12,125 bases of DNA from an uncultured Clostridia bacterium (GTDB lineage: Bacteria > Bacillota > Clostridia > Oscillospirales > Acutalibacteraceae). Under the pieces are notes generated by a model. It worked only from the letters and a program-made list of their open reading frames with translations. It was not told the origin of the DNA and searched no databases. The DNA lies in the NCBI GenBank assembly GCA_946042285.1, contig CAMGDK010000037.1, forward strand, positions 1-12,125. Reading direction: 5' to 3'. The translations under genes and the position numbers were made by a program. This document shows, piece by piece, positions 1-7,479 of this stretch (its first letter is position 1; every line of letters begins with the position of its first letter).

Positions 1-358
1 AAACACCTGAACGAAGAGTCCTTCTCTTGCCTCTTCTGCGAGCAAGGGCAAGATTTTCAATAATCTGCATATCTGCGGCAGTACCTGTCATCGGATCCTG
101 GAAAACACGACCGATATACTTTGCTCTTTTGTGCTCCGGAAGCTTTGTGACATCAACACCGTCAATAATAATATTACCGCAGTCAACCGGATATACACCT
201 GCAATCATGTTGAGCATCGTTGATTTACCGGCACCGTTACCGCCGATGACCGTTACAAAGTCACCCTCGTTAAGAACAAGGTCAACACCGTTGAGAGCCT
301 TTTTCTCATTTATAGTGCCGGGATTGAAGGTTTTGTGAACATTTTTAATTTCAAGCAT
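1..358 (-). CDS. ABC transporter ATP-binding protein, partial (TrpY/Z-like system)
   Basis: This is the nucleotide-binding subunit of an ABC importer; it would hydrolyse ATP at the inner face of the membrane to drive the adjacent permease. The first 119 residues are in the window and the frame runs off the left edge, so the signature motif, Walker B and H-loop are not visible. Visible motifs are Walker A at residues 39-47 (GGNGAGKST) and a Q-loop at about 85-90 (RVFQDP). The opening 'MLEIKNVHKTFNPGT' and the long insertion before 'ALNGVDL' fit the ATPase class that pairs with COG4120 permeases and COG2984 binding proteins. The ATG overlaps the permease stop (TAATG), and a near-perfect Shine-Dalgarno AAGGAGG (369-375) sits inside the end of the permease gene, so translational coupling is likely. 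The substrate cannot be read from this subunit. Confidence 0.93.
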   Translation of the reverse strand, partial: MLEIKNVHKTFNPGTINEKKALNGVDLVLNEGDFVTVIGGNGAGKSTMLNMIAGVYPVDCGNIIIDGVDVTKLPEHKRAKYIGRVFQDPMTGTAADMQIIENLALARRRGKRRTLRSGV

Positions 359-1260
359 TAGTCCCTAACCTCCTTATTCTTAACTGTTTTTGAGGCGATT
401 TTTGCTCTCCAATACGGAATACCGAGGAACAACGCAACAACGATTGCCGTAAAGAGCTTAAGGTCATTTGCATTAAGTCCAAGACGAAGAACGAGAGTGA
501 TTACAAAGTAGTAAACAACACCGCCGAGTGTTACGGCAAGAAGCTTAAGAGCAAAGTTTTTGAAGATTTTGCCGAAGATTACTTCACCTATGATAACTGC
601 TGCAAGACCGATTACGATTGCACCTCTGCCCATGTTAACATCTGCAAAGCCCTGATACTGACAAAGCATTGCACCTGAAAGAGCAACAATACCGTTTGAA
701 AGCACAAGACCTATAACCTTGTTAACATCAGTGTTGATACCGTTTGAACGCGCCATAGCCTCGTTGCATCCTGTTGCACGAATACCGTGACCAAGCTCTG
801 TTCCAAAGAACCAATAGAGAATTGCGATAGTCGCAACTACAAAAATTGCACCGAAAATAAGTGATCTCGGAATGTCGCCAAGTGAAAATACAAGGCTGTA
901 ATTCCTTGCGTTTAACGGCTGATTTGCCTTGCCGCCTAAAATTCTAAGGTTAATCGAATACAGCGAAAGCTGAGTTAATATACCTGCTAATATTGCAGGA
1001 ATACCGAATTTTGTGTGGAACACACCTGTAACAAAGCCTGCCACACATCCGGCTAAAAACGCAATAATCATGCTTAACCATACATTCATGCCGTTTGTTA
1101 CACAAAGCACTGCAACGGCACCGCCTGTACTCATTGTACCGTCAACAGTAAGGTCGGCAACATCAAGCACCCTAAATGTAATGAACACACCGATTGCCAT
1201 TACTCCCCAAATAATACCTTGGGCAACAGCACCCGGAATGGCTGCTAAAAATCCACCCAT
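358..1260 (-). CDS. ABC transporter permease (COG4120/TrpY-like)
   Basis: This is the integral membrane subunit of the importer, 300 residues with about eight hydrophobic segments. The N-terminal segment (about 10-30) is followed by the conserved-looking 'FRVLDVADLTVDGTMSTGGAVAV' region (about 29-51), typical of permeases related to branched-chain amino acid permeases that work with PF04392 binding proteins. 'GCNEAMARSNGI' around residues 163-174 probably belongs to the cytoplasmic loop that contacts the ATPase. The ATG at 1260 is preceded by AAAGGAG (1269-1275) with eight bases of spacing. The gene has its own promoter (-35 at 1341-1346) and is separated from the binding-protein gene by a terminator. 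Its stop overlaps the ATPase start by one base. Characterised relatives import tryptophan or tyrosine, but the ligand of this one is unknown. Confidence 0.93.
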   Translation of the reverse strand: MGGFLAAIPGAVAQGIIWGVMAIGVFITFRVLDVADLTVDGTMSTGGAVAVLCVTNGMNVWLSMIIAFLAGCVAGFVTGVFHTKFGIPAILAGILTQLSLYSINLRILGGKANQPLNARNYSLVFSLGDIPRSLIFGAIFVVATIAILYWFFGTELGHGIRATGCNEAMARSNGINTDVNKVIGLVLSNGIVALSGAMLCQYQGFADVNMGRGAIVIGLAAVIIGEVIFGKIFKNFALKLLAVTLGGVVYYFVITLVLRLGLNANDLKLFTAIVVALFLGIPYWRAKIASKTVKNKEVRD

Positions 1261-1317
1261 GTCATAAACTCCTTTTTCAAATAATTCAGTTATTTAAACC
1301 TTTAAATCAATAAATAT

Positions 1318-1346
1318 AGAATACCAAAAATACAACAAAAGGTCAA
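1318..1346 (-). promoter_or_regulatory. Promoter for the permease-ATPase pair
   Basis: On the minus strand, a -35 box TTGACC (1341-1346) and a -10 box TATTCT (1318-1323) are separated by exactly 17 bases (1324-1340). It lies between the terminator of the binding-protein gene and the permease Shine-Dalgarno, giving a leader of about 50 bases. This is a sigma-A-type match by eye, with no transcription data. Confidence 0.7.
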
Positions 1347-1378
1347 GACTATAATATATAAATTACTCTAAATATAAG

Positions 1379-1409
1379 AAAAAAGAGGCAAGGAGCACCC
1401 TGCCTCTTT
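1379..1409 (-). terminator. Rho-independent terminator after the binding-protein gene
   Basis: Arms aaagaggca (1382-1390) and tgcctcttt (1401-1409) pair perfectly around a short loop whose edges can also pair. On the minus strand this is followed by a run of six T (1384-1379). It lies 18 bases after the stop of the binding-protein gene and before the permease promoter, so it would end or attenuate the transcript inside the transporter locus. Confidence 0.88.
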
Positions 1410-1427
1410 AAATTATCGAATTATTAT

Positions 1428-2453
1428 TTATTCTGCCGGAGTCATGTCAATTGCTTCGTATGTATCCGGAACTGTGATGCCGAGAGCTTCTGCTCTGTCA
1501 GCAACATACTTGTTTGTAAGGTCCTTAGCAAACTGGATTTCCATTGTTGCAGGATCCTGACCGTTTACAAGGATGTCGTAAGCCATCTGACCTGCACCCT
1601 CACCGATGCTGTAATAGCTGATTGAAAGTGTTGCAACACCGCAGCCCTTGCAGATACCCTCTTCACCTGCGATTACAGGAATCTTAGCAGCAGAAGTGAT
1701 AGGCTCGATTGTGCCTGTTGCAGATGCCATTGTGTTATCTGTCGGGATATAAAGTGCGTCGCAGCTGTCGCATGCAGTCTGTGTTACAGAAGCAATGTCG
1801 TTTGAGTCAGCAGCTGTAAACTCCTTAACCTCGTAGCCAAGCTTTGTAAGCTCCTCAGTTACAACCTTTGCCTGATATACTGAATTAGGCTCACCTGAGC
1901 AGTACAAGATACCGATTGTCTTTGCATCCGGGCAAAGATCCTTGAACATGGCAGCCTGATCGGCAAGCGGAGCAAGGTCTGATGTACCTGTTACATTGAT
2001 ACCTGTTGAACCGTTCCAATCAGCAATCTCAAGAGCAGTTGCAAAATCTGTAACAGAGGTAGCAACGATAGGAATTTCAGTTGTGTTTGTCATTGCAGCC
2101 TGAAGAGCAGGAGTAGCATTTGCCATGATAAGATCTACGCCGTCTCCTACGAAGCCGTTAGTGATTGTTGCACATGTTGCTGAATCGCCGGCAGCATTCT
2201 TTTCAACAAAGTTGAACTTAACGCCATTCTCTTCGCCGAGAGCTGTAAGCTTATCCATGAAGCCCTTTGTAGCAGCATCGAGAGCATCGTGCTGTACGAG
2301 CTGACAAATACCGATTGTGTATTCCTTCTTTGCAGCTTCAGCCGAAGGAGCAGTTGTATCGTCTGTTGTGCTTGATGAACAGCCTGCAAAGCATCCGCCG
2401 ATCATAAGTGCAGAAAGAGCAACAGCTGTTACCTTTTTAATTAACTTGTTCAT
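1428..2453 (-). CDS. ABC transporter substrate-binding lipoprotein (PF04392, TrpX-like)
   Basis: This is the extracellular ligand-capturing subunit of the importer, 341 residues, presumably anchored to the outer face of the membrane. The N-terminus has a lipoprotein signal: basic 'MNKLIKK', a hydrophobic core, then two possible lipobox cysteines, C21 (IGGC) and C25 (FAGC), followed by a Ser/Thr-rich linker to about residue 42. The mature part begins 'EYTIGICQLVQHDALDAATKGF', characteristic of the ABC_sub_bind family (periplasmic-binding fold type I). Later segments such as 'TIGILYCSGEPNSVYQAKVV' and 'DALYIPTDNTMAS' also fit that family. The ATG at 2453 has AAGGA (2461-2465) seven bases upstream. 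Characterised homologues bind aromatic amino acids, chiefly tryptophan, but many are uncharacterised and the ligand here is not known. It precedes the matching permease and ATPase genes. Confidence 0.93.
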   Translation of the reverse strand: MNKLIKKVTAVALSALMIGGCFAGCSSSTTDDTTAPSAEAAKKEYTIGICQLVQHDALDAATKGFMDKLTALGEENGVKFNFVEKNAAGDSATCATITNGFVGDGVDLIMANATPALQAAMTNTTEIPIVATSVTDFATALEIADWNGSTGINVTGTSDLAPLADQAAMFKDLCPDAKTIGILYCSGEPNSVYQAKVVTEELTKLGYEVKEFTAADSNDIASVTQTACDSCDALYIPTDNTMASATGTIEPITSAAKIPVIAGEEGICKGCGVATLSISYYSIGEGAGQMAYDILVNGQDPATMEIQFAKDLTNKYVADRAEALGITVPDTYEAIDMTPAE

Positions 2454-2495
2454 AACGATTTCCTTTCTTTTTTCAAGAATAATTTTAGTGTTTAC

Positions 2496-2524
2496 ACTTT
2501 ATCACCTAAAAGCGCTAAAGTCAA
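2496..2524 (-). promoter_or_regulatory. Promoter of the binding-protein gene
   Basis: On the minus strand, -35 TTGACT (2519-2524) and -10 TAAAGT (2496-2501) have a 17-base spacer and an extended -10 TG one base before the -10 box. A palindrome, AGTGTTTACACT (2487-2498), overlaps the end of the -10 and the expected start point and could be an operator. The leader is about 35 bases, with no room for a riboswitch downstream of this start. Confidence 0.72.
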
Positions 2525-2606
2525 TAAGTTTATCTTAAATTTGTTGAATGTAACGAAAATTAGTATTCTTTTTTGTGTATATTGTTTTTTCTCTTGCTTT
2601 CGTTAA

Positions 2607-2644
2607 ACAAAAAAGTCGGCAGGGATTGAGCATCCGAGCCGACT
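2607..2644 (-). terminator. Rho-independent terminator of the serC-serA operon
   Basis: Arms agtcggc (2614-2620) and gccgact (2638-2644) pair perfectly. An inner ggat/atcc pairing (2623-2626 with 2632-2635) extends the stem. The hairpin is followed on the minus strand by a T-rich run (2613-2607). It lies 24 bases past the serA stop. Confidence 0.9.
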
Positions 2645-2668
2645 GTTTTCTTAATAATGTGAGATGAA

Positions 2669-3829
2669 TTATTTGATTACTCTAACCTTAACGACACCGT
2701 CAATTGCAGTAATATCCTCTATTACCTTTGCCGAAACCTCTTCATCAACATCAATAATTGAGTACGCAATCTCACCGCGGTTCTTATCCTCAAAGGAGGA
2801 TATATTGATACCGTCCTTACTGATTGTGTCAGTGATTGTTGCAATCATGTTTGGCTGATTCTTGTGGATAACGGTAATTCTTGCAACACCTGTTCTTGCC
2901 ATTGATACTGCAGGAAGGTTTACGGAATTTTTGATATTACCGTTTTCAAGGAAATCAATAAGCTGTACCGCACCCATTGACGCACAGTTTTCCTCGCTCT
3001 CGGGAGTTGACGCACCGAGATGCGGAATAGCAATTACGCCATCTACGCCGATGAGGTCGGCAGACGGGAAGTCCGTTACATAGGCAGCCATTTTGCCCTC
3101 CTCAAGAGCTGCAACAACATCAGCAGAAGCTGCAAGATCACCTCTTGCAAAGTTTAATACTCTAACTGTGTCCTTCATCTTCTCGATTGTAGCTGAGCTG
3201 ATCAAGCCCTTTGTATCGGGAGTGAGAGGAACATGGATTGAAATATAATCTGCAACAGGAAAAATCTCGTCAAGATTATTATTTACAGTGATACCCGGCT
3301 TAAGCTGAGCGTCTTCGGGAAGGAACGGATCATAGCCGATTACCTTCATTCCAAGGTCAACAGCAGCCTCGGCCACAAGACGACCGATAGCACCAAGACC
3401 GATGACAGCAAGTGTCTTACCCTTGATTTCAGGGCCTGCAAAAGCGCTCTTACCCTTTTCTACTACCTTGCCGACATTGTCGCCCTCATCCTTGATTGTT
3501 TTACACCAATCAATAGCTCTTGTAACCTTACGGCTTGCAAGAAGCATACCGCAGATAACAAGCTCCTTAACTGCGTTTGCGTTTGCACCCGGTGTATTGA
3601 ATACTACGATGCCCTGCTCTGTACACTGTGGAATAGGGATATTGTTTACGCCTGCGCCTGCTCTTGCGATTGCAAGGAGTGATTCAGGCATATCCATTTC
3701 GTGCATTGAAGCAGATCTAACCATTATAGCGTCCGGATTTTCAATATCGTCACCGCATGTATATTTTGCAGTGTCAAACTTTGAAATACCAACATTAGAA
3801 ATCTTATTAAGTGTTTTTATATTAAACAT
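2669..3829 (-). CDS. serA: D-3-phosphoglycerate dehydrogenase, short form with ACT domain
   Basis: Oxidises 3-phosphoglycerate to 3-phosphohydroxypyruvate with NAD+, the first step of serine synthesis in the cytosol. The protein is 386 residues from the ATG at 3829. That ATG is preferred over the upstream in-frame TTG at 3844 because GGGAG (3838-3842) lies eight bases before it. The Rossmann motif GLGAIG is at 144-149 with an NAD-ribose-binding Asp167. The catalytic Arg is R229 (NFARG) and the catalytic His is H270 (PHLGAST). The usual catalytic Glu position appears to be Asp258 (FPSADLIG), although the alignment by eye could be off by one. A C-terminal ACT domain (about 315-386) suggests feedback control by an amino acid, probably serine. 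It begins 21 bases after serC and the operon ends at the terminator at 2607-2644. No serB phosphatase is nearby. Confidence 0.95.
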   Translation of the reverse strand: MFNIKTLNKISNVGISKFDTAKYTCGDDIENPDAIMVRSASMHEMDMPESLLAIARAGAGVNNIPIPQCTEQGIVVFNTPGANANAVKELVICGMLLASRKVTRAIDWCKTIKDEGDNVGKVVEKGKSAFAGPEIKGKTLAVIGLGAIGRLVAEAAVDLGMKVIGYDPFLPEDAQLKPGITVNNNLDEIFPVADYISIHVPLTPDTKGLISSATIEKMKDTVRVLNFARGDLAASADVVAALEEGKMAAYVTDFPSADLIGVDGVIAIPHLGASTPESEENCASMGAVQLIDFLENGNIKNSVNLPAVSMARTGVARITVIHKNQPNMIATITDTISKDGINISSFEDKNRGEIAYSIIDVDEEVSAKVIEDITAIDGVVKVRVIK

Positions 3830-3850
3830 ATTAGATGCTCCCAACTGTAA

Positions 3851-4936
3851 TTATGCGTTATTCTTTTCAAATTCAGCCATGAACTCAACAAGCTTCTCAA
3901 CACCCTCGATTGGCATAGCGTTGTAGATAGAAGCTCTCATGCCGCCGACTGTTCTGTGGCCCTTAAGGTTAACGAAGCCTGCTTCGGTAGCCTCTGCAAT
4001 GAATTTCTTTTCAAGCTCATCGTCGCCGATAACGAACGGAACATTCATGAGTGAACGGTCCTCGGGAACAACCGTACCCTTGAACATTTTTGAATTGTCA
4101 AGGAAATTATAAAGGATTGCAGCCTTCCTTTCATTTCTTTCCTTCATAGCCTCAAGACCGCCGATGTCATTCTTAATCCACTCAAGCACAAGCTTGCAGA
4201 TATAAATTGTCCAGCATGGAGGAGTATTGTAAAGTGAATCTGCATCTGCCTGAATTTGATAGTTCATCATTACAGGTGTAATATCTCTTGCTTTACCGAG
4301 CAAGTCCTCACGGATAATTGCAACAACAAGACCGGCAGGTGCAACATTCTTCTGCGCACCAAAGTAAACAACACCGAATTTGCTGATGTCGAGAGGCTCT
4401 GAAAGAGCGCATGATGAAACATCTGCAATAAGAACCTTGTCGCCAACCGGCGGAAGCTCTTTATATACTGTGCCGTAAATTGTGTTGTTCATGCAGATAT
4501 AAACATAGTCGGCATCCTCACGGAAATCCTCAGGCTTTGTCTTTGGAATATATGAGAATGTCTTGTCAGCCGAGGATGCAGCTGCAACAACATCGCCGTA
4601 CTTTTGTGCCTCTTGAAAAGCCTTCTTTGCCCACTGACCTGTGATGATATAATCAGCCTTGCCGCTACCGTTCATAAAGTTGAGCGGAATTGCCGAAAAC
4701 TGTGCCGAGGCACCACCCTGAAGGAATAATACCTTGTAGTTATCGGGAATATTGTAAAGCTCTCTCATAAGAGCCTCTGCGTCCTTGATAATCTTATCAA
4801 AAACCTTTGAACGATGGCTCATCTCCATAACAGACTGTCCGCTGCCCTGATAATCCATCATTTCTGCTGCAGCCTGCTCAAGCACCTTTTCAGGTAATGT
4901 TGAAGGGCCTGCACTGAAATTATAAACTCTTGCCAT
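3851..4936 (-). CDS. serC: Phosphoserine aminotransferase
   Basis: Transfers an amino group from glutamate to 3-phosphohydroxypyruvate, giving phosphoserine, the second step of serine synthesis; it uses pyridoxal phosphate. At 361 residues it is full length. The opening 'RVYNFSAGPSTLPEKVLEQAAAEM' is typical of SerC. The PLP lysine is K196 in 'YFGAQKNVAPAG', the cofactor-binding Asp is D172 (ADVSS), and a phosphate-binding 'QGGAS' is at 73-77. 'EMSHRS' (39-44) and 'GHRTVGGMRASIYNA' (326-340) carry substrate-binding His and Arg residues. The ATG at 4936 has GGAG (4945-4948) eight bases upstream. It is first in a two-gene operon with serA, behind a near-consensus promoter and a repeat-rich upstream region. 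Confidence 0.97.
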   Translation of the reverse strand: MARVYNFSAGPSTLPEKVLEQAAAEMMDYQGSGQSVMEMSHRSKVFDKIIKDAEALMRELYNIPDNYKVLFLQGGASAQFSAIPLNFMNGSGKADYIITGQWAKKAFQEAQKYGDVVAAASSADKTFSYIPKTKPEDFREDADYVYICMNNTIYGTVYKELPPVGDKVLIADVSSCALSEPLDISKFGVVYFGAQKNVAPAGLVVAIIREDLLGKARDITPVMMNYQIQADADSLYNTPPCWTIYICKLVLEWIKNDIGGLEAMKERNERKAAILYNFLDNSKMFKGTVVPEDRSLMNVPFVIGDDELEKKFIAEATEAGFVNLKGHRTVGGMRASIYNAMPIEGVEKLVEFMAEFEKNNA

Positions 4937-4998
4937 AATATATTCTCCATTCTATATAATAGTAATAATACACACACCCTCGTGCGAATGTATATTCT

Positions 4999-5026
4999 AT
5001 TATAGTATTGTTAATGTTTTTGTCAA
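4999..5026 (-). promoter_or_regulatory. Promoter of the serC-serA operon
   Basis: Perfect sigma-A boxes on the minus strand: -35 TTGACA (5021-5026) and -10 TATAAT (4999-5004), with a 16-base spacer. The start point should be near 4992, giving a leader of about 55 bases in which I see no riboswitch, T-box or attenuator hairpin. Confidence 0.85.
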
Positions 5027-5039
5027 TGATTAAAATATA

Positions 5040-5087
5040 ACTTTGTGATATTGCACAAGACTTTGTTACAGTTTTAACGATATTGCA
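5040..5087. promoter_or_regulatory. Repeat-rich candidate operator region upstream of the serC promoter
   Basis: Just upstream of the -35 box are two 9-base direct repeats, GATATTGCA (5047-5055 and 5079-5087), 32 bases apart. There are also two copies of ACTTTGT (5040-5046 and 5060-5066), 20 bases apart. An inverted repeat TTGTG-N6-CACAA (5043-5058) overlaps the first copies. Spacings of about two and three helical turns would suit a transcription factor bound to one face, but the region is AT-rich and no regulator is identified. Confidence 0.4.
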
Positions 5088-5130
5088 ATTATTTGTATCA
5101 TTCTTTTGTGTGTTTTATTGTGATAAAGTG

Positions 5131-5170
5131 AAAAAATAAAACATGGACTCAAATTTAATTCAAGTCCATG
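5131..5170 (-). terminator. Rho-independent terminator of the rpe-mgtE operon
   Basis: Arms catggact (5142-5149) and agtccatg (5163-5170) are perfect, and most of the intervening A/T bases can pair with two G-U wobbles, making one long hairpin. On the minus strand it is followed by TTTTATTTTTT (5141-5131). It lies 14 bases after the mgtE stop. Confidence 0.92.
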
Positions 5171-5184
5171 CTGCTTGTATTTGA

Positions 5185-6570
5185 TTATATTTTTAAAATT
5201 GCCGTTGCAAGCCAGAAATAAATAAGAAGTGAAAGCGCATCCATAACAGTTGTAATGAACGGTGACGAAATTACTGCCGGATCAAGCTTAATCTTCTTTG
5301 CAAGAATCGGAAATACACAACCTACAACCTTTGCAAACATTATTTCAATAACAAGAGTAAGGCTTATTACAAGATCCACCCAAATTGTGATTTCGCTCAT
5401 GCCGAGCAACGCACGATCTACAAACCAAATCTTAACAAAGTTGACTGCGGCAAGAGTTATTCCGCATAAAAATCCGACTCTTATCTCCTTCCATACAACC
5501 TTGAATATGTCCTTAAAGGAAATCTCGTTAAGCGATAATGCACGAATTATTACGGCACTCGCCTGTCCGCCGGAGTTACCGCTTGTGCCTGTAAGCATAG
5601 GAATAAAGGATGTAAGGACAATCATTGCAGAAAGCTTATCCTCAAACGAATTAAGAATCATGCTTGTAAATGTTGCGCTGACCATAAGGAAAAGAAGCCA
5701 CATTATTCTTGATTTCCATGTTTCAACTATGCCCATTTTGAGATATGGCTTCTCATTAGGCATAATAGCATTCATCTTATGAATATCCTCTGTGCTTTCC
5801 TCCTGCAAAACGTCCATAGCGTCATCGACCGTGATGATGCCGACAAGCCTGTTTTCCATATCCACAACAGGAAGTGCAAGGAAGTTATACTTATCAAACA
5901 GGATAACCGCTGTTTCCTTGTCATCATGAGTGTTGACGCTGATTGTGTTAGTTTCCATAAACTCTTCAATCTTGTCGTCATAATCATGGAGAAGAAGCTC
6001 CTTAACGGTTGTTACGCCTATAAGATGCCTTGATTCATCGGTTACATAGCAGGTATAAATTGTCTCCTTATCAACACCTGTACGCCTAATGCGCTTAAAT
6101 GCATCCTCAACCGTATTATCTCTTTTGAGATCTACAAACTCCGGTGTCATAATTGATCCGGCGCTATCCTCAGGATACTTTAAAAGAGTGTTGATTGATG
6201 CTCTTGTTTGAGTATCTGTATTTTGCAGTATTCTTTTTACGATTGTTGCAGGCATTTCCTCAATAATATCAACAGTATCATCGAGGTAAAGCTCGTCGAT
6301 AACCTCCTTAAGCTCTGTATCGGAGAAGGCTCTTATCATAGCCTCCTGCTCATCATAATCAAGCTCAACAAAGGTTTCGGCTGCCTCCTCCTTTGGAAGC
6401 AATCTGAAAAGCAAAAGCTTTTGATCAAAGCTAAACTCATCAAAAAGAGTTGCAATATCGGCAGGGTTGATTTCAACAATCAGCTGCTTAATATCGTAGT
6501 ATTTCTTCTGTTTATAAAGAGAGGAGATTTCCTGTGCAATTTCTTCAATAGTTAATTCATCTATATTCAT
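5185..6570 (-). CDS. mgtE: Magnesium transporter/channel MgtE
   Basis: Mg2+-selective channel of the cytoplasmic membrane, gated by cytosolic Mg2+. The start chosen is the ATG at 6570 (461 residues), which has GAAGGAG (6579-6585) eight bases upstream. An in-frame ATG at 6603 would put that Shine-Dalgarno inside the coding sequence and overlap the preceding gene. The acidic helical N domain is at about 1-125 (including 'LPKEEAAETFVELDYDEQ'). A CBS pair spans about 130-255 and begins with the conserved 'YPEDSAGSIMTPEFV'. Five membrane helices occupy about 285-461. The pore region has the family motif 'GTSGNSGGQA', and the last helix has 'TTVMDALSLLIYF', whose Asp matches the ion-selectivity residue known in MgtE. 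It is last in the operon with rpe. No M-box is visible, consistent with protein-level gating. Confidence 0.96.
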   Translation of the reverse strand: MNIDELTIEEIAQEISSLYKQKKYYDIKQLIVEINPADIATLFDEFSFDQKLLLFRLLPKEEAAETFVELDYDEQEAMIRAFSDTELKEVIDELYLDDTVDIIEEMPATIVKRILQNTDTQTRASINTLLKYPEDSAGSIMTPEFVDLKRDNTVEDAFKRIRRTGVDKETIYTCYVTDESRHLIGVTTVKELLLHDYDDKIEEFMETNTISVNTHDDKETAVILFDKYNFLALPVVDMENRLVGIITVDDAMDVLQEESTEDIHKMNAIMPNEKPYLKMGIVETWKSRIMWLLFLMVSATFTSMILNSFEDKLSAMIVLTSFIPMLTGTSGNSGGQASAVIIRALSLNEISFKDIFKVVWKEIRVGFLCGITLAAVNFVKIWFVDRALLGMSEITIWVDLVISLTLVIEIMFAKVVGCVFPILAKKIKLDPAVISSPFITTVMDALSLLIYFWLATAILKI

Positions 6571-6599
6571 AAATATCTCTCCTTCTTTAAAAATTATAA

Positions 6600-7439
6600 T
6601 CAATCCTCGTTATCGGAGGATTTATAAAACGGCTTTTCATCCCGATCGTAAGGATTTACCGCTTTTCTTTTGACAACGGTAAATATTACCATAAACAGTA
6701 GCAATCCAAAGGCAAGGCAGGCGCAAAGCATCAAAAATTCGCTCTGCTGATAAAACCTTGTACCTTCAACAATTGTTTTGTAATCATCACTTGCCATTTC
6801 CTTTTTCACCTCGGCAAGCGTCTTGTCAACTCTTTGAATTTTAATTTTGTATTCTCTTTGCGAGCCGTCGGTTGCGGTGCATGTAAGTGTTATTTCCGGC
6901 TCCTGTGCCTGAGTCAACGAAAGCACTACGGGTGGACAATAGGCGTTAATATCATTTGTTACCGGAGTGATTGAAAGCTGTGTTAAATCCTTTGGTATAT
7001 ACAGCTTATACGAATAATCCCCCTCGGTAACCTTTGTATCAAGCTCACAATTCGGGCAGTAAATGTCAGACAGGGTGTTGTCCGAGCTCAACTCAACCGA
7101 TTTGCCGCTAAACGAAAAGTTATATATCGAGCTGCCGCTGTCATATTTTAACTCGGCAGTGATTGCTATTTGATGATTTGTACTGTCGCAAACATATTTT
7201 ACAAACAACTCACCGTCACCCTCAATTTCATAATCACTCAAGGAAGGTGTACTGCCGTTTTCTGCTAAAATGAGGTTGTAATCATGAATACTTTGATTAA
7301 ATCCTCCTTCAATCTCAGCATTGTCAAAGCTTATGCTTTTAAGCACAGGCACATCGCCTGCAACAGCCGAAATCGGCAAAACGGAGGTAAGCATAATTAT
7401 TGCCGACAGCAAAACGGCTGAAAACGAATGCTTTTTCAT
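6600..7439 (-). CDS. Secreted, C-terminally anchored protein with two cadherin-like beta-sandwich domains
   Basis: The function is not known. The 279-residue protein has a signal peptide (about 1-27, ending 'ISAVAG'). A first cadherin-like beta-sandwich (PF12733 type) spans about 32-112, opening 'LKSISFDNAEIEGGFNQSIHDYNLIL'. A second spans about 123-203, opening 'LSDIYCPNCELDTKVTEGDYSYKLYI' and closing 'REYKIKIQR'. These follow the usual pattern of this fold. A membrane helix lies at about 235-256, followed by a basic then charged cytoplasmic tail. It would therefore display its domains outside with a single anchor. Cysteines C128, C131 and C168 sit in the second domain. Start at 7439, with AAGGGTG upstream. 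It is 40 bases after the DUF4015-like gene and 29 bases before the mgtE start, so it is probably co-transcribed with both. A role in the cell envelope is an inference. Confidence 0.8.
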   Translation of the reverse strand: MKKHSFSAVLLSAIIMLTSVLPISAVAGDVPVLKSISFDNAEIEGGFNQSIHDYNLILAENGSTPSLSDYEIEGDGELFVKYVCDSTNHQIAITAELKYDSGSSIYNFSFSGKSVELSSDNTLSDIYCPNCELDTKVTEGDYSYKLYIPKDLTQLSITPVTNDINAYCPPVVLSLTQAQEPEITLTCTATDGSQREYKIKIQRVDKTLAEVKKEMASDDYKTIVEGTRFYQQSEFLMLCACLAFGLLLFMVIFTVVKRKAVNPYDRDEKPFYKSSDNED

Positions 7440-7479
7440 AAAATCACCCTTGCTATATTTTTACTGTTTATAATAATTA

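Noticed and set aside
2525..2606. T-box or other leader RNA before the TrpX-like gene
   Set aside because: I found no T-box core and the likely promoter lies downstream of this segment, leaving a leader of about 35 bases. The segment is AT-rich, with nothing else recognisable.
3829..3844. Upstream TTG start for serA adding five residues
   Set aside because: The ATG at 3829 has GGGAG eight bases before it, and the TTG would place that Shine-Dalgarno inside the gene.
3402..3926. Long plus-strand open frames (also 5255-5782, 6208-6555 and others)
   Set aside because: They lie opposite well-recognised minus-strand genes, have no family features, and are antisense shadows.
4937..4992. Riboswitch or T-box in the serC leader
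   Set aside because: The leader is only about 55 bases, with no T-box core sequence and no terminator/antiterminator pair.
5043..5058. Canonical Rex operator
   Set aside because: The arms TTGTG/CACAA are right but the spacer is six bases instead of eight and lacks the inner AA/TT.
6571..6603. Upstream ATG start for mgtE adding eleven residues
   Set aside because: It overlaps the preceding gene's stop and encodes the real Shine-Dalgarno; the ATG at 6570 starts a typical MgtE N-terminus.
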